In this document: positions 25,949 through 34,913 of the stretch, piece after piece
Layout of the letters: each line of letters opens with the position of its first letter
How positions within the stretch are numbered: the first letter of the stretch is position 1
From: Haloarchaeobius iranensis
Lineage (GTDB): Archaea; Halobacteriota; Halobacteria; Halobacteriales; Natrialbaceae
Length of the DNA stretch: 64,000 bases
Direction: 5' to 3'
Assembly (NCBI RefSeq): GCF_900103505.1
Contig: NZ_FNIA01000015.1
Span: 24,747 to 88,746 of the forward strand
The notes under the pieces: model-generated
The model's input: the letters and a program-made list of their open reading frames with translations, nothing else
What the model was told of the DNA's origin: nothing
Database searches by the model: none
Program-made: the position numbers and the translations under genes

Positions 25949-27385
25949 TCAGAGCGACTCGACGGCACCCGCCACACGCAGCGCAGTCGTCTCGTCGTTC
26001 CAGTCCGCGACTACCTGGAGTCCGACGGGCTTGCCGTCGACCGAGCCACAGGGGACCGAGACAGCCGGCGTCCCGCTACAGTTGAACGGCGCAGTGTTCT
26101 CGACCGCCCTGAGCAGCCCGTCCATCCCCTCGAGCTCGCCGAACTCGGGGGCCGTGATCGGGGTCGTCGGCATGACGAGCACGTCGTAGTCCTCGAGGGC
26201 TTCGCCGACGGTTCGGCTGAACTGTCGTTGCATCCCCTTCGCAGCGACGTACTCCGCACCGTCACCCTCGGCCAGGACACCGTTCGTGACGAGCAGTCCG
26301 GCGACGTTCTCCCCGAACTCCCCCCGCTCGTTCGCCGCGGCCAGCGCCTCCCTGAGTGCGGCCGTCGTGCCGGTCCCCGTCGAGTACGAGGCACCGTTCG
26401 CTCCGACGAACGCCGCGAACTCCATGCCAGCGATGGCACCGACGGCGGGGCCCATCGTCGGGTAGCCGGCCAGCGAGACCTCCTCGGCGGTCGCGCCGGC
26501 AGCCTCCAGCTCGGCCACCGTTTCCGAGACCCGGTCAGCCACGGCGTCCTCGCTAGTCGCCATCGCTTCAGTGACGACGCCGATGTCGAGCCCGTCGACG
26601 CCCGCATCGACCGCATCGACGTAGCCGGCGGGCTCAGGCGTCCCCCGCGTCGACGGGTCGGCACCGTCCGGACCCGCTATCGTCTCGAGGACCCTGGCTG
26701 CGGTCTCTACATCACCCGCGAGTGGGCCGACGTGGTCCAGCGAGTGCGAGAGGTCGACGACGCCGAAGCGGGAGACGCGCTGGTGGGTCGGTTTGATGCC
26801 GACGACCCCACAGAACGAGGCCGGTATCCGGACCGACCCGCCGGTGTCGGTCCCCAGTGCGGCGTCGACGAGCCCCGCTGCGACGGCCGCGCCACTGCCA
26901 CTCGATGAACCACCGGGAACACAGCCCTCGACGGTTGGGTTGCTCGTGCGTCCGTGCGCGCACGTCTCCCCGGTGATGTAGAAGGCGAACTCGTCCATGT
27001 TCGTCGTCCCGACGAGGGTCGCGCCATCGTCGACGAGTCGGTCGACGACCGTCGCGTCGTGCGGGGGCTCGTACTCGAAGCCCGGAGAGCCACAGGTCGA
27101 GGGGACGCCCGCCACGACGATGTTCTCCTTGACGGCGAGGTCGAGGTCCGACAGCGCCCCGTTGCCGCCGCCCAGTTCGAAGCGGTAGCGGAAGGCGTTG
27201 TGCTCGTCGTCACCGGGCGTCGGGTCGACGGTCGTGTCAGCCGCAGGCTGTTCGGCAGCGAGGCCGCCGTACTGCGTGGCCAGCTCCGCCGTGGCCTCGA
27301 GGTAGGCGTCTACGGCCTCGTCGTCGGTGGCGAGGCCGTACCGCCGGACGACCGCCTCGACGTCGTGCCGGTCTATCGTTGGCAT
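25949..27385 (-). CDS. Amidase signature family enzyme
   Basis: A 478-residue amidase. The Ser-cisSer-Lys triad is visible: K86 in LAVKENIVVAG, the glycine/serine loop PGGSSSGSGAAVAAG at 157-171, and the nucleophile S184 in DTGGSVRIPAS. The C-terminal part has the usual VLVMPTTPITAPEF and NCSGTPAVSVPCG. Enzymes of this family hydrolyse amides, or serve as GatA; GatA would normally be longer on the tRNA side and linked to gatB/gatC, absent here, so a stand-alone amidase is likelier. ATG at 27385; the upstream 20 residues are poorly protein-like. Confidence 0.9.
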   Translation of the reverse strand: MPTIDRHDVEAVVRRYGLATDDEAVDAYLEATAELATQYGGLAAEQPAADTTVDPTPGDDEHNAFRYRFELGGGNGALSDLDLAVKENIVVAGVPSTCGSPGFEYEPPHDATVVDRLVDDGATLVGTTNMDEFAFYITGETCAHGRTSNPTVEGCVPGGSSSGSGAAVAAGLVDAALGTDTGGSVRIPASFCGVVGIKPTHQRVSRFGVVDLSHSLDHVGPLAGDVETAARVLETIAGPDGADPSTRGTPEPAGYVDAVDAGVDGLDIGVVTEAMATSEDAVADRVSETVAELEAAGATAEEVSLAGYPTMGPAVGAIAGMEFAAFVGANGASYSTGTGTTAALREALAAANERGEFGENVAGLLVTNGVLAEGDGAEYVAAKGMQRQFSRTVGEALEDYDVLVMPTTPITAPEFGELEGMDGLLRAVENTAPFNCSGTPAVSVPCGSVDGKPVGLQVVADWNDETTALRVAGAVESL

Positions 27386-27494
27386 AGATACTGTGAAGCT
27401 GTGGCACAGAAAATAGCTAGGGTTAGGGGAATCCGGCCCGCCCACGAGCGACGGACACCACGCCGGTTATCTCCCTCCGGCTGCTGGGTCGACT

Positions 27495-28217
27495 GTGACA
27501 GACTGGCCTCCACGCGAGCCCGCCGACGCGGCCGACGCCATCGAGCACCGGGACGAACTGGTCGCCGCCGTCCGCGACCACGCCGGCGGTATCGCCTACC
27601 AACTGGCTCGACTCCAGGGCGGCGACTACGGCCGCGAGTCGTTCACCACCGACGCGGGCGAGTGGACCGTGAAGTACGAGGGTGGCGACCTCGAGTTCCT
27701 GCTGTTCGAGCAGCAGCGCGGCGACGACGTCTACGTCGTCTCGACGAAGCAGCCGCCCGAGCCCGAGGCACTGGCGTCCGCCATGGTCGACTACGACGCG
27801 TTCGTCGCGGCCTTCGACCAGTACGTCGAGGCCCGGACCGGCGTGCTCGACGACGTCTCGACCGACTTCCCCGCTGTCGCGAGCACCGACACCGTCGTCG
27901 CGGAACGGGACCGCGTCACCGACCGCGTCCGGGAGGTGTGTGACACCATCGCGGCGGAGCTGCGGCGGTACGAGGGCGGCGACTACGGCACATTCACCGA
28001 ACGGGTCGACGGCGACCGGTGGGAGCTGAAGTGGGACGAGGACGGCACCTCGTACCTCAGGGTCGGCGGCTCAGGCGGGCTCTACCTCCTCTCGCAGTAC
28101 GACCAGCCCTCCGCGGCGGACGTGCGGGAGTACGCCCCACGGTTCGCCGGCTTCGTCGACGCGTACAACGAGTTCGTCGACGAGCTCAAGTCCGACCTCG
28201 GGACCGTCGAGCTGTAA
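27495..28217 (+). CDS. Unknown protein with an internal duplication
   Basis: A 240-residue acidic cytoplasmic protein, GTG start. It is made of two copies of one unit: about residues 20-115 and 135-230. Aligned landmarks are LARLQGGDYGRESF / LRRYEGGDYGTFTE, AGEWTVKYEGG / GDRWELKWDED, VYVVSTKQPPEPEAL / LYLLSQYDQPSAADV and YDAFVAAFDQYV / FAGFVDAYNEFV. Each unit is helix, Gly-Gly-Asp-Tyr-Gly turn, beta-hairpin, helix. No cysteines, no membrane segment. I do not recognise the family. It sits upstream of a methyltransferase gene, same strand. Confidence 0.75.
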   Translation: MTDWPPREPADAADAIEHRDELVAAVRDHAGGIAYQLARLQGGDYGRESFTTDAGEWTVKYEGGDLEFLLFEQQRGDDVYVVSTKQPPEPEALASAMVDYDAFVAAFDQYVEARTGVLDDVSTDFPAVASTDTVVAERDRVTDRVREVCDTIAAELRRYEGGDYGTFTERVDGDRWELKWDEDGTSYLRVGGSGGLYLLSQYDQPSAADVREYAPRFAGFVDAYNEFVDELKSDLGTVEL

Positions 28218-28285
28218 TCGCCCGACGAACGACGGCCCGCCGACCGGGTCGCCAGAGCTTTACGGCCAGCCCGCCGCTTCCGAAC

Positions 28286-28888
28286 GTGGAATCTAACGAC
28301 GTTCGACGCGAGTGGGCGGAACGGTCCGGCGAGTACTCGCCGGCGTACTACGCCCACCTGGGGTCGAACGAGGCGAGCGAGCTGCTGGTCTCGACGCTCG
28401 CGGAGCGAGTGGCCCGGGACGCGAGCGTGCTGGAACTCGGCTGCAGTTCGGGGCGTCACCTCGCCGCGCTCCGTGAGGCCGGGTTCTCGGACCTCACCGG
28501 AGTGGACGTGAACGCCGACGCCATCGACGTGCTGGTCGAGTCCTTCACCGAGCTGGCCGCGGACGGGGCCTTCCACGTCGCCGCCATCGAGGAGTTCCTC
28601 CCGGACCTGCCGAACGACGCGTTCGACGTCGTGTTCACCGTCGAGACGCTCCAGCACATCCACCCGGACGAGGCCTGGGTGTTCGACGAGATCGCACGAA
28701 TCACCGGCGAAGAGCTCGTCGTCGTCGAGAACGAGGACCGCGAACCGGGGACGACCGTGGAGGTCCGCGGCGGTATTCCGCTGTACTTCCGTGACTGGCG
28801 CAGGGAGTTCACCTCACGCGGGCTCGAAGAGGTCGACTCGGCGACGACGAAGCGCGACACGGTACACGTGTTCGAACCTGAGGCGTAG
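28286..28888 (+). CDS. Class I SAM-dependent methyltransferase
   Basis: A 200-residue methyltransferase. Motif I is VLELGCSSGRHLAAL with the acidic end of strand 2 in LTGVDVNADAI; motif IV-like FDVVFTVETLQHIHPDE follows. The acceptor is unknown. GTG at 28286 (VESNDVRREWAERSG) gives a normal N-terminus; the long upstream extension is the other strand or frame of the preceding gene and is discarded. Confidence 0.85.
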   Translation: MESNDVRREWAERSGEYSPAYYAHLGSNEASELLVSTLAERVARDASVLELGCSSGRHLAALREAGFSDLTGVDVNADAIDVLVESFTELAADGAFHVAAIEEFLPDLPNDAFDVVFTVETLQHIHPDEAWVFDEIARITGEELVVVENEDREPGTTVEVRGGIPLYFRDWRREFTSRGLEEVDSATTKRDTVHVFEPEA

Positions 28889-28932
28889 CAGGGCCGGCCG
28901 TCTCGAAGTGAGTCACCAGAGCAGTCGAAAGC

Positions 28933-29532
28933 TCAGATTCCGAGCCACTCGTCGTCTCCGACGGGAAAGCCGTTTTCGCGGGCGAAGGTCGCAGCCTCGC
29001 GGCGTACAGAACGGGAACCCGGGAGCTCGCCGCCCTCCGCTAGCTGGTCGAGTATCCAGTCGCGGATGTAGGGAATTCCCTCGTCCTCGTCGCCCGGAGC
29101 GAGGTCCTCCAGTGCCGTGAACGTCTTCTCGTAGGCCTCGCGCTGTGAGCCGCTCAGTTCGACTTTTCGAGTCTGGTCGGCCGCCTCCACGACACGTTTC
29201 ATCGCCGAGGCGACGGTGGGACGCTGGAGCCGGGACCTGACTTCGGTCGGTGAGTTGAACGTCTCCGCGTCAGCGTCTGGGAGCAGTTCGCCCGCCTGCA
29301 TCGGCCCCTCTGCCGCGTCGAGCTCGACCTCGCCGATCGCCTCGACTACCTGTCGTCCCGTCGCCGGGAAGGGAACGGACTCGAGCGCGGCCTCCGCCTC
29401 CGCGATAGATTCGAAGTCGACGCGCGGCTCGGTCTCGCTCGTGCGTTCCAGCTCTTCGAGGATGGCGCGCTTTCGCTGGCGCATGTCCGCGTCACGGGAC
29501 TGCTTCTCCCTGCCGCGTTTGTCGTCTGCCAT
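28933..29532 (-). CDS. Conserved haloarchaeal protein, unknown function
   Basis: A 199-residue charged, mostly helical protein. The first 45 residues are highly basic and acidic (MADDKRGREKQSRDADMRQRKRAI). A middle region FPATGRQVVEAIGEVEL resembles the DUF5789-type motif seen in short haloarchaeal proteins, though I hold that tentatively. The C-terminus has a helical unit with an RDWILDQLAEGG segment. No catalytic motif or membrane segment. ATG at 29532 is used since the upstream frame is not protein-like. Confidence 0.7.
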   Translation of the reverse strand: MADDKRGREKQSRDADMRQRKRAILEELERTSETEPRVDFESIAEAEAALESVPFPATGRQVVEAIGEVELDAAEGPMQAGELLPDADAETFNSPTEVRSRLQRPTVASAMKRVVEAADQTRKVELSGSQREAYEKTFTALEDLAPGDEDEGIPYIRDWILDQLAEGGELPGSRSVRREAATFARENGFPVGDDEWLGI

Positions 29533-29675
29533 ACTCCGACATACGGTGTCACGCGGGATAACGGTGTGCCCGGGTTTCCGACCGGACAGTCGATTGAGCC
29601 GGCACTTCTCCGGCCGAGACCACACAGAGAGCCACGGTGTTCGGCACGTGTGGGGCTGGGGGCCCGTTCGGAGCG

Positions 29676-31382
29676 TTACCGGCCGAGCTCCTCGATCGCC
29701 AGCTGGTAGGAGCCGTAGCCGCTGGCCGGGTAGACAAGGATGCCGACCGCGGTGCTCGCATCGACGGCCGACAGTGTGACCGACGCGTCAGCACCGGAGC
29801 CGGTCGAACTCGCGTCGTAGTCGCTCCGCGTCGGCGTCCGACCGTCCGTTGTCAGGTAGAGGTCGAAGTCGGCGTCACTCGGCCCGTCCAGCGTCGCGGT
29901 GACCTCACAGGGGGAGCCCGTCCGCGTCTCGTAGGTGTACGTGTCGCCGTCGGCGTAGTACCAGAACGTGCCGTCCGTGCTGGCGGTCTCGGAGACGGCA
30001 CCGCAGTCACCGTCCGACGACTCGACGACGACGGTCTCCGTGGTGCTGGCCGTGGCACCGTCGTCGTCCGTCACCGTCAGTGTCACCGTGTACTCGCCGG
30101 TGCTGTCGTAGCTGTGTGACGCGGTCTGACCGGACGCGGTCGCACCGTCACCGAACGTCCAGTCGTGGCTGGCGACGCTGCCGTCGGGGTCGGTCGAACC
30201 GCTCCCGTCGACGGACAGCGTCTCGCCGACACCGACCGACGTGTCGCCGAGGGTGACGTCGGCGATGGGCGGCTGGTTCCCGTCGCCGCCGTCGTCGCCA
30301 GTTCCGACCTCCTCGATTGTGAACGTGTAGTCGCCGCTGCCGGAGTAGGAATCGACGAGCAGGCCGAGACTGCCATCGGCGGGGACGTTCGTCCCGTCGA
30401 CGACGAGCTCCTCGTCGGAGCCGTAGTCGTACGCCCGGTCGTCGTAGTCCGACGGCGACGGGGTGCGTCCGTCGTAGGTGACGTAGATGTCGAAGTCCGT
30501 GCCGGCGTCACCGGTCAGCGAGAGCGTCACCTCGCAGGGTTCCAGCGTCCGTGCCCCGTAGGCGTACTCGTCCGCGTCGCCGTCGCCCGAGAGCGTCCCC
30601 GTCTCAGTCCGGGTCTTCGTCACGCCGCACTCCCCGCCGCCGGACTCGACGGTTATCTCCTTCGTGGCGTCCGTCGTCGCACCGTCGTCGTCGGTCACGG
30701 TCAGCGTCACGGTGTAGCTCCCCGGCGCCTCGAACGCGTGGGCGGCCGTCTGGCCGGTGGCCGTCGCGCCGTCGCCGAAGGCCCACTCGTAGCTGCTCAC
30801 CGAGCCGTCCGCGTCCTCGCTTCCGGTGGCGTCGAACTCGACCGTCTCGCCGACACCGACGGTGCTCGCGCTGACGGTGAACGAGGCGACTGGTGGCTGG
30901 TTGCCTCCGCCGCCGCCCGTCGCCGTCTCCGTCAGTTCGAGCGTCCAGCTCCCGCCCGCAGTGTAGGAGTCGACGAGGACCCCGACGGTCGCGTTCGCGT
31001 CCAGCTCGGAGTCGCCGAGCGTCACCATCTCGTCGGAGGTCAGCGACTGCCGCGACCGCGCGTCGTAGTCGTCCGTGCTCGGCGTCCGGCCGTCGGTCGT
31101 CACGTAGAGGTCGAAGTCCGTCGCGTTCGCGCTACGCAGTGCGAGGCTCAGCTCGCAGGGGTCGTTCGTGCGTGTGTTGTACGAGAGCGTCGCCGCATCG
31201 TCGGCCCCGGAGAGCGATCCGCTGCGTGTCGTCGTCTCCGTCGCCCCGTCACACGCCGCGGGCCGGGAACGTCCACGAGCACCCGCGACACCGGCGAGAC
31301 CGCTCGTGGCCAGTGCGCCCGTCGCGACGCCCGCACGCCGGAGCAGGGAGCGACGGCTCGTCCCGTTGTCGTCCTCGCTCAC
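29676..31382 (-). CDS. Tat-exported protein with PKD and PPC-type repeats
   Basis: A 568-residue secreted protein. The Tat signal is RRSLLRRAGVATGALA in the first 36 residues. The mature part alternates beta-rich units: PPC-like (about 40-150), PKD (about 155-245), PPC-like (about 250-365), PKD (about 370-450), PPC-like (about 455-568). The PKD units carry the VASFTVS...GETVEFDATGS and YTVTLTVTDDDGA signatures; the PPC-like units share DFDLYVTTDGRTPS and GILV/GLLVDSY. No catalytic residues are seen, so it is probably a binding or surface module. GTG start overlaps the M14 peptidase stop (GTGA). Confidence 0.88.
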   Translation of the reverse strand: MSEDDNGTSRRSLLRRAGVATGALATSGLAGVAGARGRSRPAACDGATETTTRSGSLSGADDAATLSYNTRTNDPCELSLALRSANATDFDLYVTTDGRTPSTDDYDARSRQSLTSDEMVTLGDSELDANATVGVLVDSYTAGGSWTLELTETATGGGGGNQPPVASFTVSASTVGVGETVEFDATGSEDADGSVSSYEWAFGDGATATGQTAAHAFEAPGSYTVTLTVTDDDGATTDATKEITVESGGGECGVTKTRTETGTLSGDGDADEYAYGARTLEPCEVTLSLTGDAGTDFDIYVTYDGRTPSPSDYDDRAYDYGSDEELVVDGTNVPADGSLGLLVDSYSGSGDYTFTIEEVGTGDDGGDGNQPPIADVTLGDTSVGVGETLSVDGSGSTDPDGSVASHDWTFGDGATASGQTASHSYDSTGEYTVTLTVTDDDGATASTTETVVVESSDGDCGAVSETASTDGTFWYYADGDTYTYETRTGSPCEVTATLDGPSDADFDLYLTTDGRTPTRSDYDASSTGSGADASVTLSAVDASTAVGILVYPASGYGSYQLAIEELGR

Positions 31383-34039
31383 GTCCCGTCACCTCCCTCG
31401 ACCGCAGTCTGACTGTGGCCGAGCGCGTTCACCAGGAGCTGGTTCCCCATCCGGGAGACCGCCGCGCCGTAGACGCCGAACGGGTGGAGGTTCTCCTGGT
31501 TCGCCGGCGGGAGGAGCGTCCCGACGACGGTGATGCCGTCGAGTTCCCCGAGGATGACCTCGCCGCCGGTCGTGGCGGCGACGGTGCCACCCGCCGCCTC
31601 GAACGCCCCCTCGTCGACGACCGATAGCGGGGCCTGTCCCCGGGTCCGGTAGCCGACCGGGGCCGCCTTCCAGACCTCACGCTCGATGCCACGGACGTTC
31701 TCGAGGAGTTCGCCGCCGCGCTTGTCGCCGAGCGCACCAGCGTTGCGGGTCACCCGGCTGACGTCACCGCCGGAGATGGAGCTCGCACCGCCGGCTTCGA
31801 GCGATCCGAGCAGGTCCAGCCCGGTGTCGGTCAGGACGAGGTTCCCGCCGGCCGCGACGTAGTCGTCGAGTGCGGCGAGGTACGCAGCGTTGTCCGCGCC
31901 GTCGGCGTGTGGGACGACGAGGTTGTCGACAACCGGACCGCCGCCGGAGACCAGCCCACCGCCCGCGACGGCGTCGACGGACTCGGCTGTCACGTCCGCA
32001 CCGTCGGTCACACCGCCGTACTCGTCGAGGTAGTCGAGCGGCGTGACCTCGTAGGGGCGCTGCTCGTAGCCGAGGACGCCCATCGGCGAGGGTGCGCCGT
32101 CGGCGACGACCCAGGTCTTCCGGACCCTGACGGTGGTGTCCGCGTCGGCGGTGAGCGAGAGCTCCCACGGGCCCGGTCCGGCGTCTGGGACAGCCAGTCG
32201 CGTCCCGTGCTGGAGCCCACCACCGTCGGCGCTCGCCGAGGCAGCGACCGCGCCGGTCGGGTCACGGAGTTCGACGTCGACACGACGCCCGGTCTCCGGG
32301 TCGACGGCGAGGTGGAGCCGACCCTCCTCGGCTGGGAGGTCGTCGTAGATGGCGAGCGTCCGGCCCGCCGGTCCGACGGCGACCGTCGTCTCGTCGCGCT
32401 CGACCCGGGTGTCGGTATCGACGTTCAGGTCCGCCGACGAGCGCGTGAGCGCGTCGGTGTCGACGTAAGCGGTCGACCGGCCCTGCGCGTCGATAGTCCC
32501 CTGCAGGTCCAGCGCGGACTGTCGAACCATCTCGCGCATGCAGGTCTGGTACGCCGTCACCTGCACCTCGTTGAGCCCCGGGATGAACGCCATCTCGCCC
32601 TGGTTGCGGTTGTCGAGCGCCATCTCGAAGGAGACGCCCATCGCGTCGATGCCGCCGTACTCGAGCGCGTCCGAGAACCACGAGCCGAACCCGCCGGTGG
32701 TCGTGTAGCCGATGGTGTCGAGGATGGTGCCGTAGCTGTAGGGGTTCTCGGGCACCCGGGCGGTCCGCGGGGCCCGTCGGTCGGCTCCCTCCTCGAGTGC
32801 GTCCCTGTTCTCCTCGAGCAGCGGGCCGACGGTCTCGTCGAGGCTCGCGTCGACCGCGCGGTTGAGTTCATCGAGAACGGCGTGCTCGTCGGGTCGATAC
32901 CGGTCGTTCATCAGCAGCCCCTCGATCAGGTTCTCGGAGCCGAACATACCGTGGAAGTCCGCGGCGAACGCGTAGTTCTCGTACTCGCGGAGCGCCTCGA
33001 CGACGCCCAGTGAATCCGGAACGGTGTCGGTGTAGCGCTCGTCCACGTCGTCGTCGATCCCCGGCACGTCGTCGGCGAGGTCGGAGCCGTTCGGTTCGGC
33101 CGGATTGTGCTCGGGGTCGATCCAGCCGACCGTCGGGTACTGTCGGTTCGGGTCGACGCCGCTTGCGTTCACACGTTTGAACGTGGAGCTCGCGGCCTGG
33201 ACGTCCGTGAGACGGCTGCGCGACGCCCAACCGTCCGGGTTCGGCAGCACGAACAGGAGGGCGACATCGTCCAGCCGGCTCGCGACGTCCGGCTCCTCAC
33301 CTCGGAGGACGGCCTCCAGGAAGCGGAGGCCAGCCTCGACCCCCGCGCGCTCGTCACCGTGGATGCCCAGCGAACAGAGCACCTTCTCCTTCTCCGCCAT
33401 CGCCGCGTCGTCCGAGACGTCGTTCGTGCACTCCACGAGCGTCACGTCGTAGCGTTCGGGCTCGCCGCTCACCCGGTCGACGTGACCGGGACTCCGCCCG
33501 ACCGTCCGGACGTCGACACGGTCCGGGTTCGCCGACGCGAGCGTGTCGAGGCCAGCGAGGGCCTCGTCGTACGCGATGTAGTCGAGGGCGTCGCCGGAGT
33601 CCGGAAACACGCGCCCCGGGTACTCGTCGAGCCGCCAGAACGGGTTCGCGCCCGGGGCAAATCGCATCGCCTCGACGCCCTCTGTCTGGTACACCTCGAC
33701 CGCCTCGGTGCGCGTCAGTCGGACGTACGCACCTGGAACCGGGTCCGTGACGCTCCGGAACCCGGAGCCGAGCGTCGAGATCGCGTCGAGTGTCGCCGCG
33801 TCGGCGACCTGGACGCTCGTCGGTATCTCCTCGCCGAGCGCGGTGTTGCGGTACACGTAGTCGAAGTCGGTCCCGACCTCGGTGTCTGTGGGGTCTGGCC
33901 CCGCGGCTGCGAGGCCCGTCCCGGCCTCGAGGGCCGCGACGCCTGCGGTCGCCGAGGCGACGCCTGTCAGGAACCGTCGTCGGCTGAGCTCACACGGGGA
34001 CCGGTCGCGTTGCTGCGGTGGGGGGCTATCGTCTGCCAT
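31379..34039 (-). CDS. Tat-exported M14 zinc carboxypeptidase
   Basis: An 886-residue secreted peptidase. The Tat signal SRRRFLTGVASATAG lies at 19-33. Zinc ligands are H227 and E230 in LGIHGDERAGVE, with the later His in FAADFHGMFGSEN; substrate-binding VNASGVDPNRQYP follows. Downstream of the catalytic domain is a PPC-like beta unit (about 560-660) and a final alpha/beta domain with LDDYVAAGGNLVLTDTGLDLL, glutamine-amidotransferase-like in outline. It likely trims peptides outside the cell. ATG at 34039 fits a leaderless transcript from the TATA-like element at 34061-34075; an ATG at 34060 is the alternative. Confidence 0.9.
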   Translation of the reverse strand: MADDSPPPQQRDRSPCELSRRRFLTGVASATAGVAALEAGTGLAAAGPDPTDTEVGTDFDYVYRNTALGEEIPTSVQVADAATLDAISTLGSGFRSVTDPVPGAYVRLTRTEAVEVYQTEGVEAMRFAPGANPFWRLDEYPGRVFPDSGDALDYIAYDEALAGLDTLASANPDRVDVRTVGRSPGHVDRVSGEPERYDVTLVECTNDVSDDAAMAEKEKVLCSLGIHGDERAGVEAGLRFLEAVLRGEEPDVASRLDDVALLFVLPNPDGWASRSRLTDVQAASSTFKRVNASGVDPNRQYPTVGWIDPEHNPAEPNGSDLADDVPGIDDDVDERYTDTVPDSLGVVEALREYENYAFAADFHGMFGSENLIEGLLMNDRYRPDEHAVLDELNRAVDASLDETVGPLLEENRDALEEGADRRAPRTARVPENPYSYGTILDTIGYTTTGGFGSWFSDALEYGGIDAMGVSFEMALDNRNQGEMAFIPGLNEVQVTAYQTCMREMVRQSALDLQGTIDAQGRSTAYVDTDALTRSSADLNVDTDTRVERDETTVAVGPAGRTLAIYDDLPAEEGRLHLAVDPETGRRVDVELRDPTGAVAASASADGGGLQHGTRLAVPDAGPGPWELSLTADADTTVRVRKTWVVADGAPSPMGVLGYEQRPYEVTPLDYLDEYGGVTDGADVTAESVDAVAGGGLVSGGGPVVDNLVVPHADGADNAAYLAALDDYVAAGGNLVLTDTGLDLLGSLEAGGASSISGGDVSRVTRNAGALGDKRGGELLENVRGIEREVWKAAPVGYRTRGQAPLSVVDEGAFEAAGGTVAATTGGEVILGELDGITVVGTLLPPANQENLHPFGVYGAAVSRMGNQLLVNALGHSQTAVEGGDGT

Positions 34040-34060
34040 GCCACCTCTTGGTTGCGACAT

Positions 34061-34076
34061 TATACAGATAAAAATT
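34061..34076 (-). promoter_or_regulatory. TATA-like element of the M14 peptidase operon
   Basis: On the minus strand the bases read AAATTTTTATCTGTATA just before the peptidase start. The A+T-rich core centred near 34070 is about 27-31 bases upstream of the ATG at 34039. The left end of an IS6-type element lies only 15 bases further upstream, at the position where the BRE and activator sites would be. Confidence 0.45.
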
Positions 34077-34082
34077 TGTGCT

Positions 34083-34090
34083 CCGGAAGC
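34083..34090. repeat. 8-bp target-site duplication, left copy
   Basis: CCGGAAGC here and at 34789-34796 flank the IS6-type element exactly. Eight base pairs is the duplication length made by IS6-family transposases. The two copies are identical, which points to a fairly recent insertion and no later rearrangement through the element. Confidence 0.85.
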
Positions 34091-34788
34091 GGTCGCGTTC
34101 AGATTAGCTGATTCCATGCGAAGGCGAACGATTTGAGCCATTCGTCAGCAGTTTCTGCGCTTGCGTGACTGAAACAGTTCGAGAAAGCGGTAGTTCTTCG
34201 TTTTACCTCTCGAAAGACACGTTCGACGCTGTTGCGATTTCCATGTTTCTCGTAGCGGAAATCGAGGCCGTGACGGGTGCAGGCGTCTTTCAGCGGCGTC
34301 GCACCGTCGACGAGGAACACGGCGTCGTCGACGTCGTGCTTCTCGCGTAGTTCCGTGAAGAACGCGTGAGCGAGCACGTTCGTTCTCGTCGGTTCAAGCT
34401 TCGTATGCAGTAGTTCGTTGGTTTCTGGGTCGACAGCAGCGTACAGCCAGTAGCGTTCGTCATTCAGTTGGATCACGGTCTCGTCGACCGCGACGTGATC
34501 CGGCGAGTGACCGTCCTCAGGCTGTAGATCAGCCTTATCAACCCAGTTGTGAACGGTCGATTTGACGCGGTTAACACCGAACAGTTCAAGAATCGAAACA
34601 GTATTCGAAAGCGAGAGACCAGCAAGATGCAGCTGAATACTGAGCTTCATCAACAGCCGCGGTGTTGCTTCTCGCTCCACAAAACCTAACTCGATCTCGT
34701 CCAAAGAGTCGTTGAGGACGGCGTTTTTGGGCATAGAACACTTCGAAAATGCCGTTCCTCACCTTTCAGTGCTTATCTGAACACCGCC
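34091..34788 (-). mobile_element. IS6-family insertion sequence
   Basis: A complete 698-bp element. Its ends are imperfect 18-bp inverted repeats: GGTCGCGTTCAGATTAGC at 34091-34108 and GGCGGTGTTCAGATAAGC read inward from 34788, 14 of 18 matching, with the core GTTCAGAT. The single transposase gene fills most of it, and its stop codon lies inside the left repeat. Identical 8-bp direct repeats (CCGGAAGC) flank it on both sides. The repeat sequence is of the type found in haloarchaeal IS6 elements; the exact element name needs a database comparison. Confidence 0.92.
34099..34734 (-). CDS. IS6-family transposase
   Basis: A 211-residue DDE transposase. Catalytic residues are the Asp in HVAVDETVIQL, the Asp in AVFLVDGATPL and the Glu in NSVERVFREVKRRT. 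An N-terminal helix-turn-helix region (LSLSNTVSILELFGVNRVKSTVHNWV) binds the ends. The frame is intact, full length for haloarchaeal IS6 elements, so the element may be active. Confidence 0.95.
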   Translation of the reverse strand: MPKNAVLNDSLDEIELGFVEREATPRLLMKLSIQLHLAGLSLSNTVSILELFGVNRVKSTVHNWVDKADLQPEDGHSPDHVAVDETVIQLNDERYWLYAAVDPETNELLHTKLEPTRTNVLAHAFFTELREKHDVDDAVFLVDGATPLKDACTRHGLDFRYEKHGNRNSVERVFREVKRRTTAFSNCFSHASAETADEWLKSFAFAWNQLI

Positions 34789-34796
34789 CCGGAAGC
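34789..34796. repeat. 8-bp target-site duplication, right copy
   Basis: CCGGAAGC, identical to the copy at 34083-34090 and directly abutting the right inverted repeat of the IS6-type element. Confidence 0.85.
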
Positions 34797-34913
34797 GCAC
34801 GTATTGTTCTCGTACAACACGTGAGGCCTGGCAACGAGACTATCCCCCACTGCGAAAGTGACGTGAGGCTGTAACTTCTCGGGTGGAGTGCAGGTCGGAC
34901 CGTCCGCCGGCGT

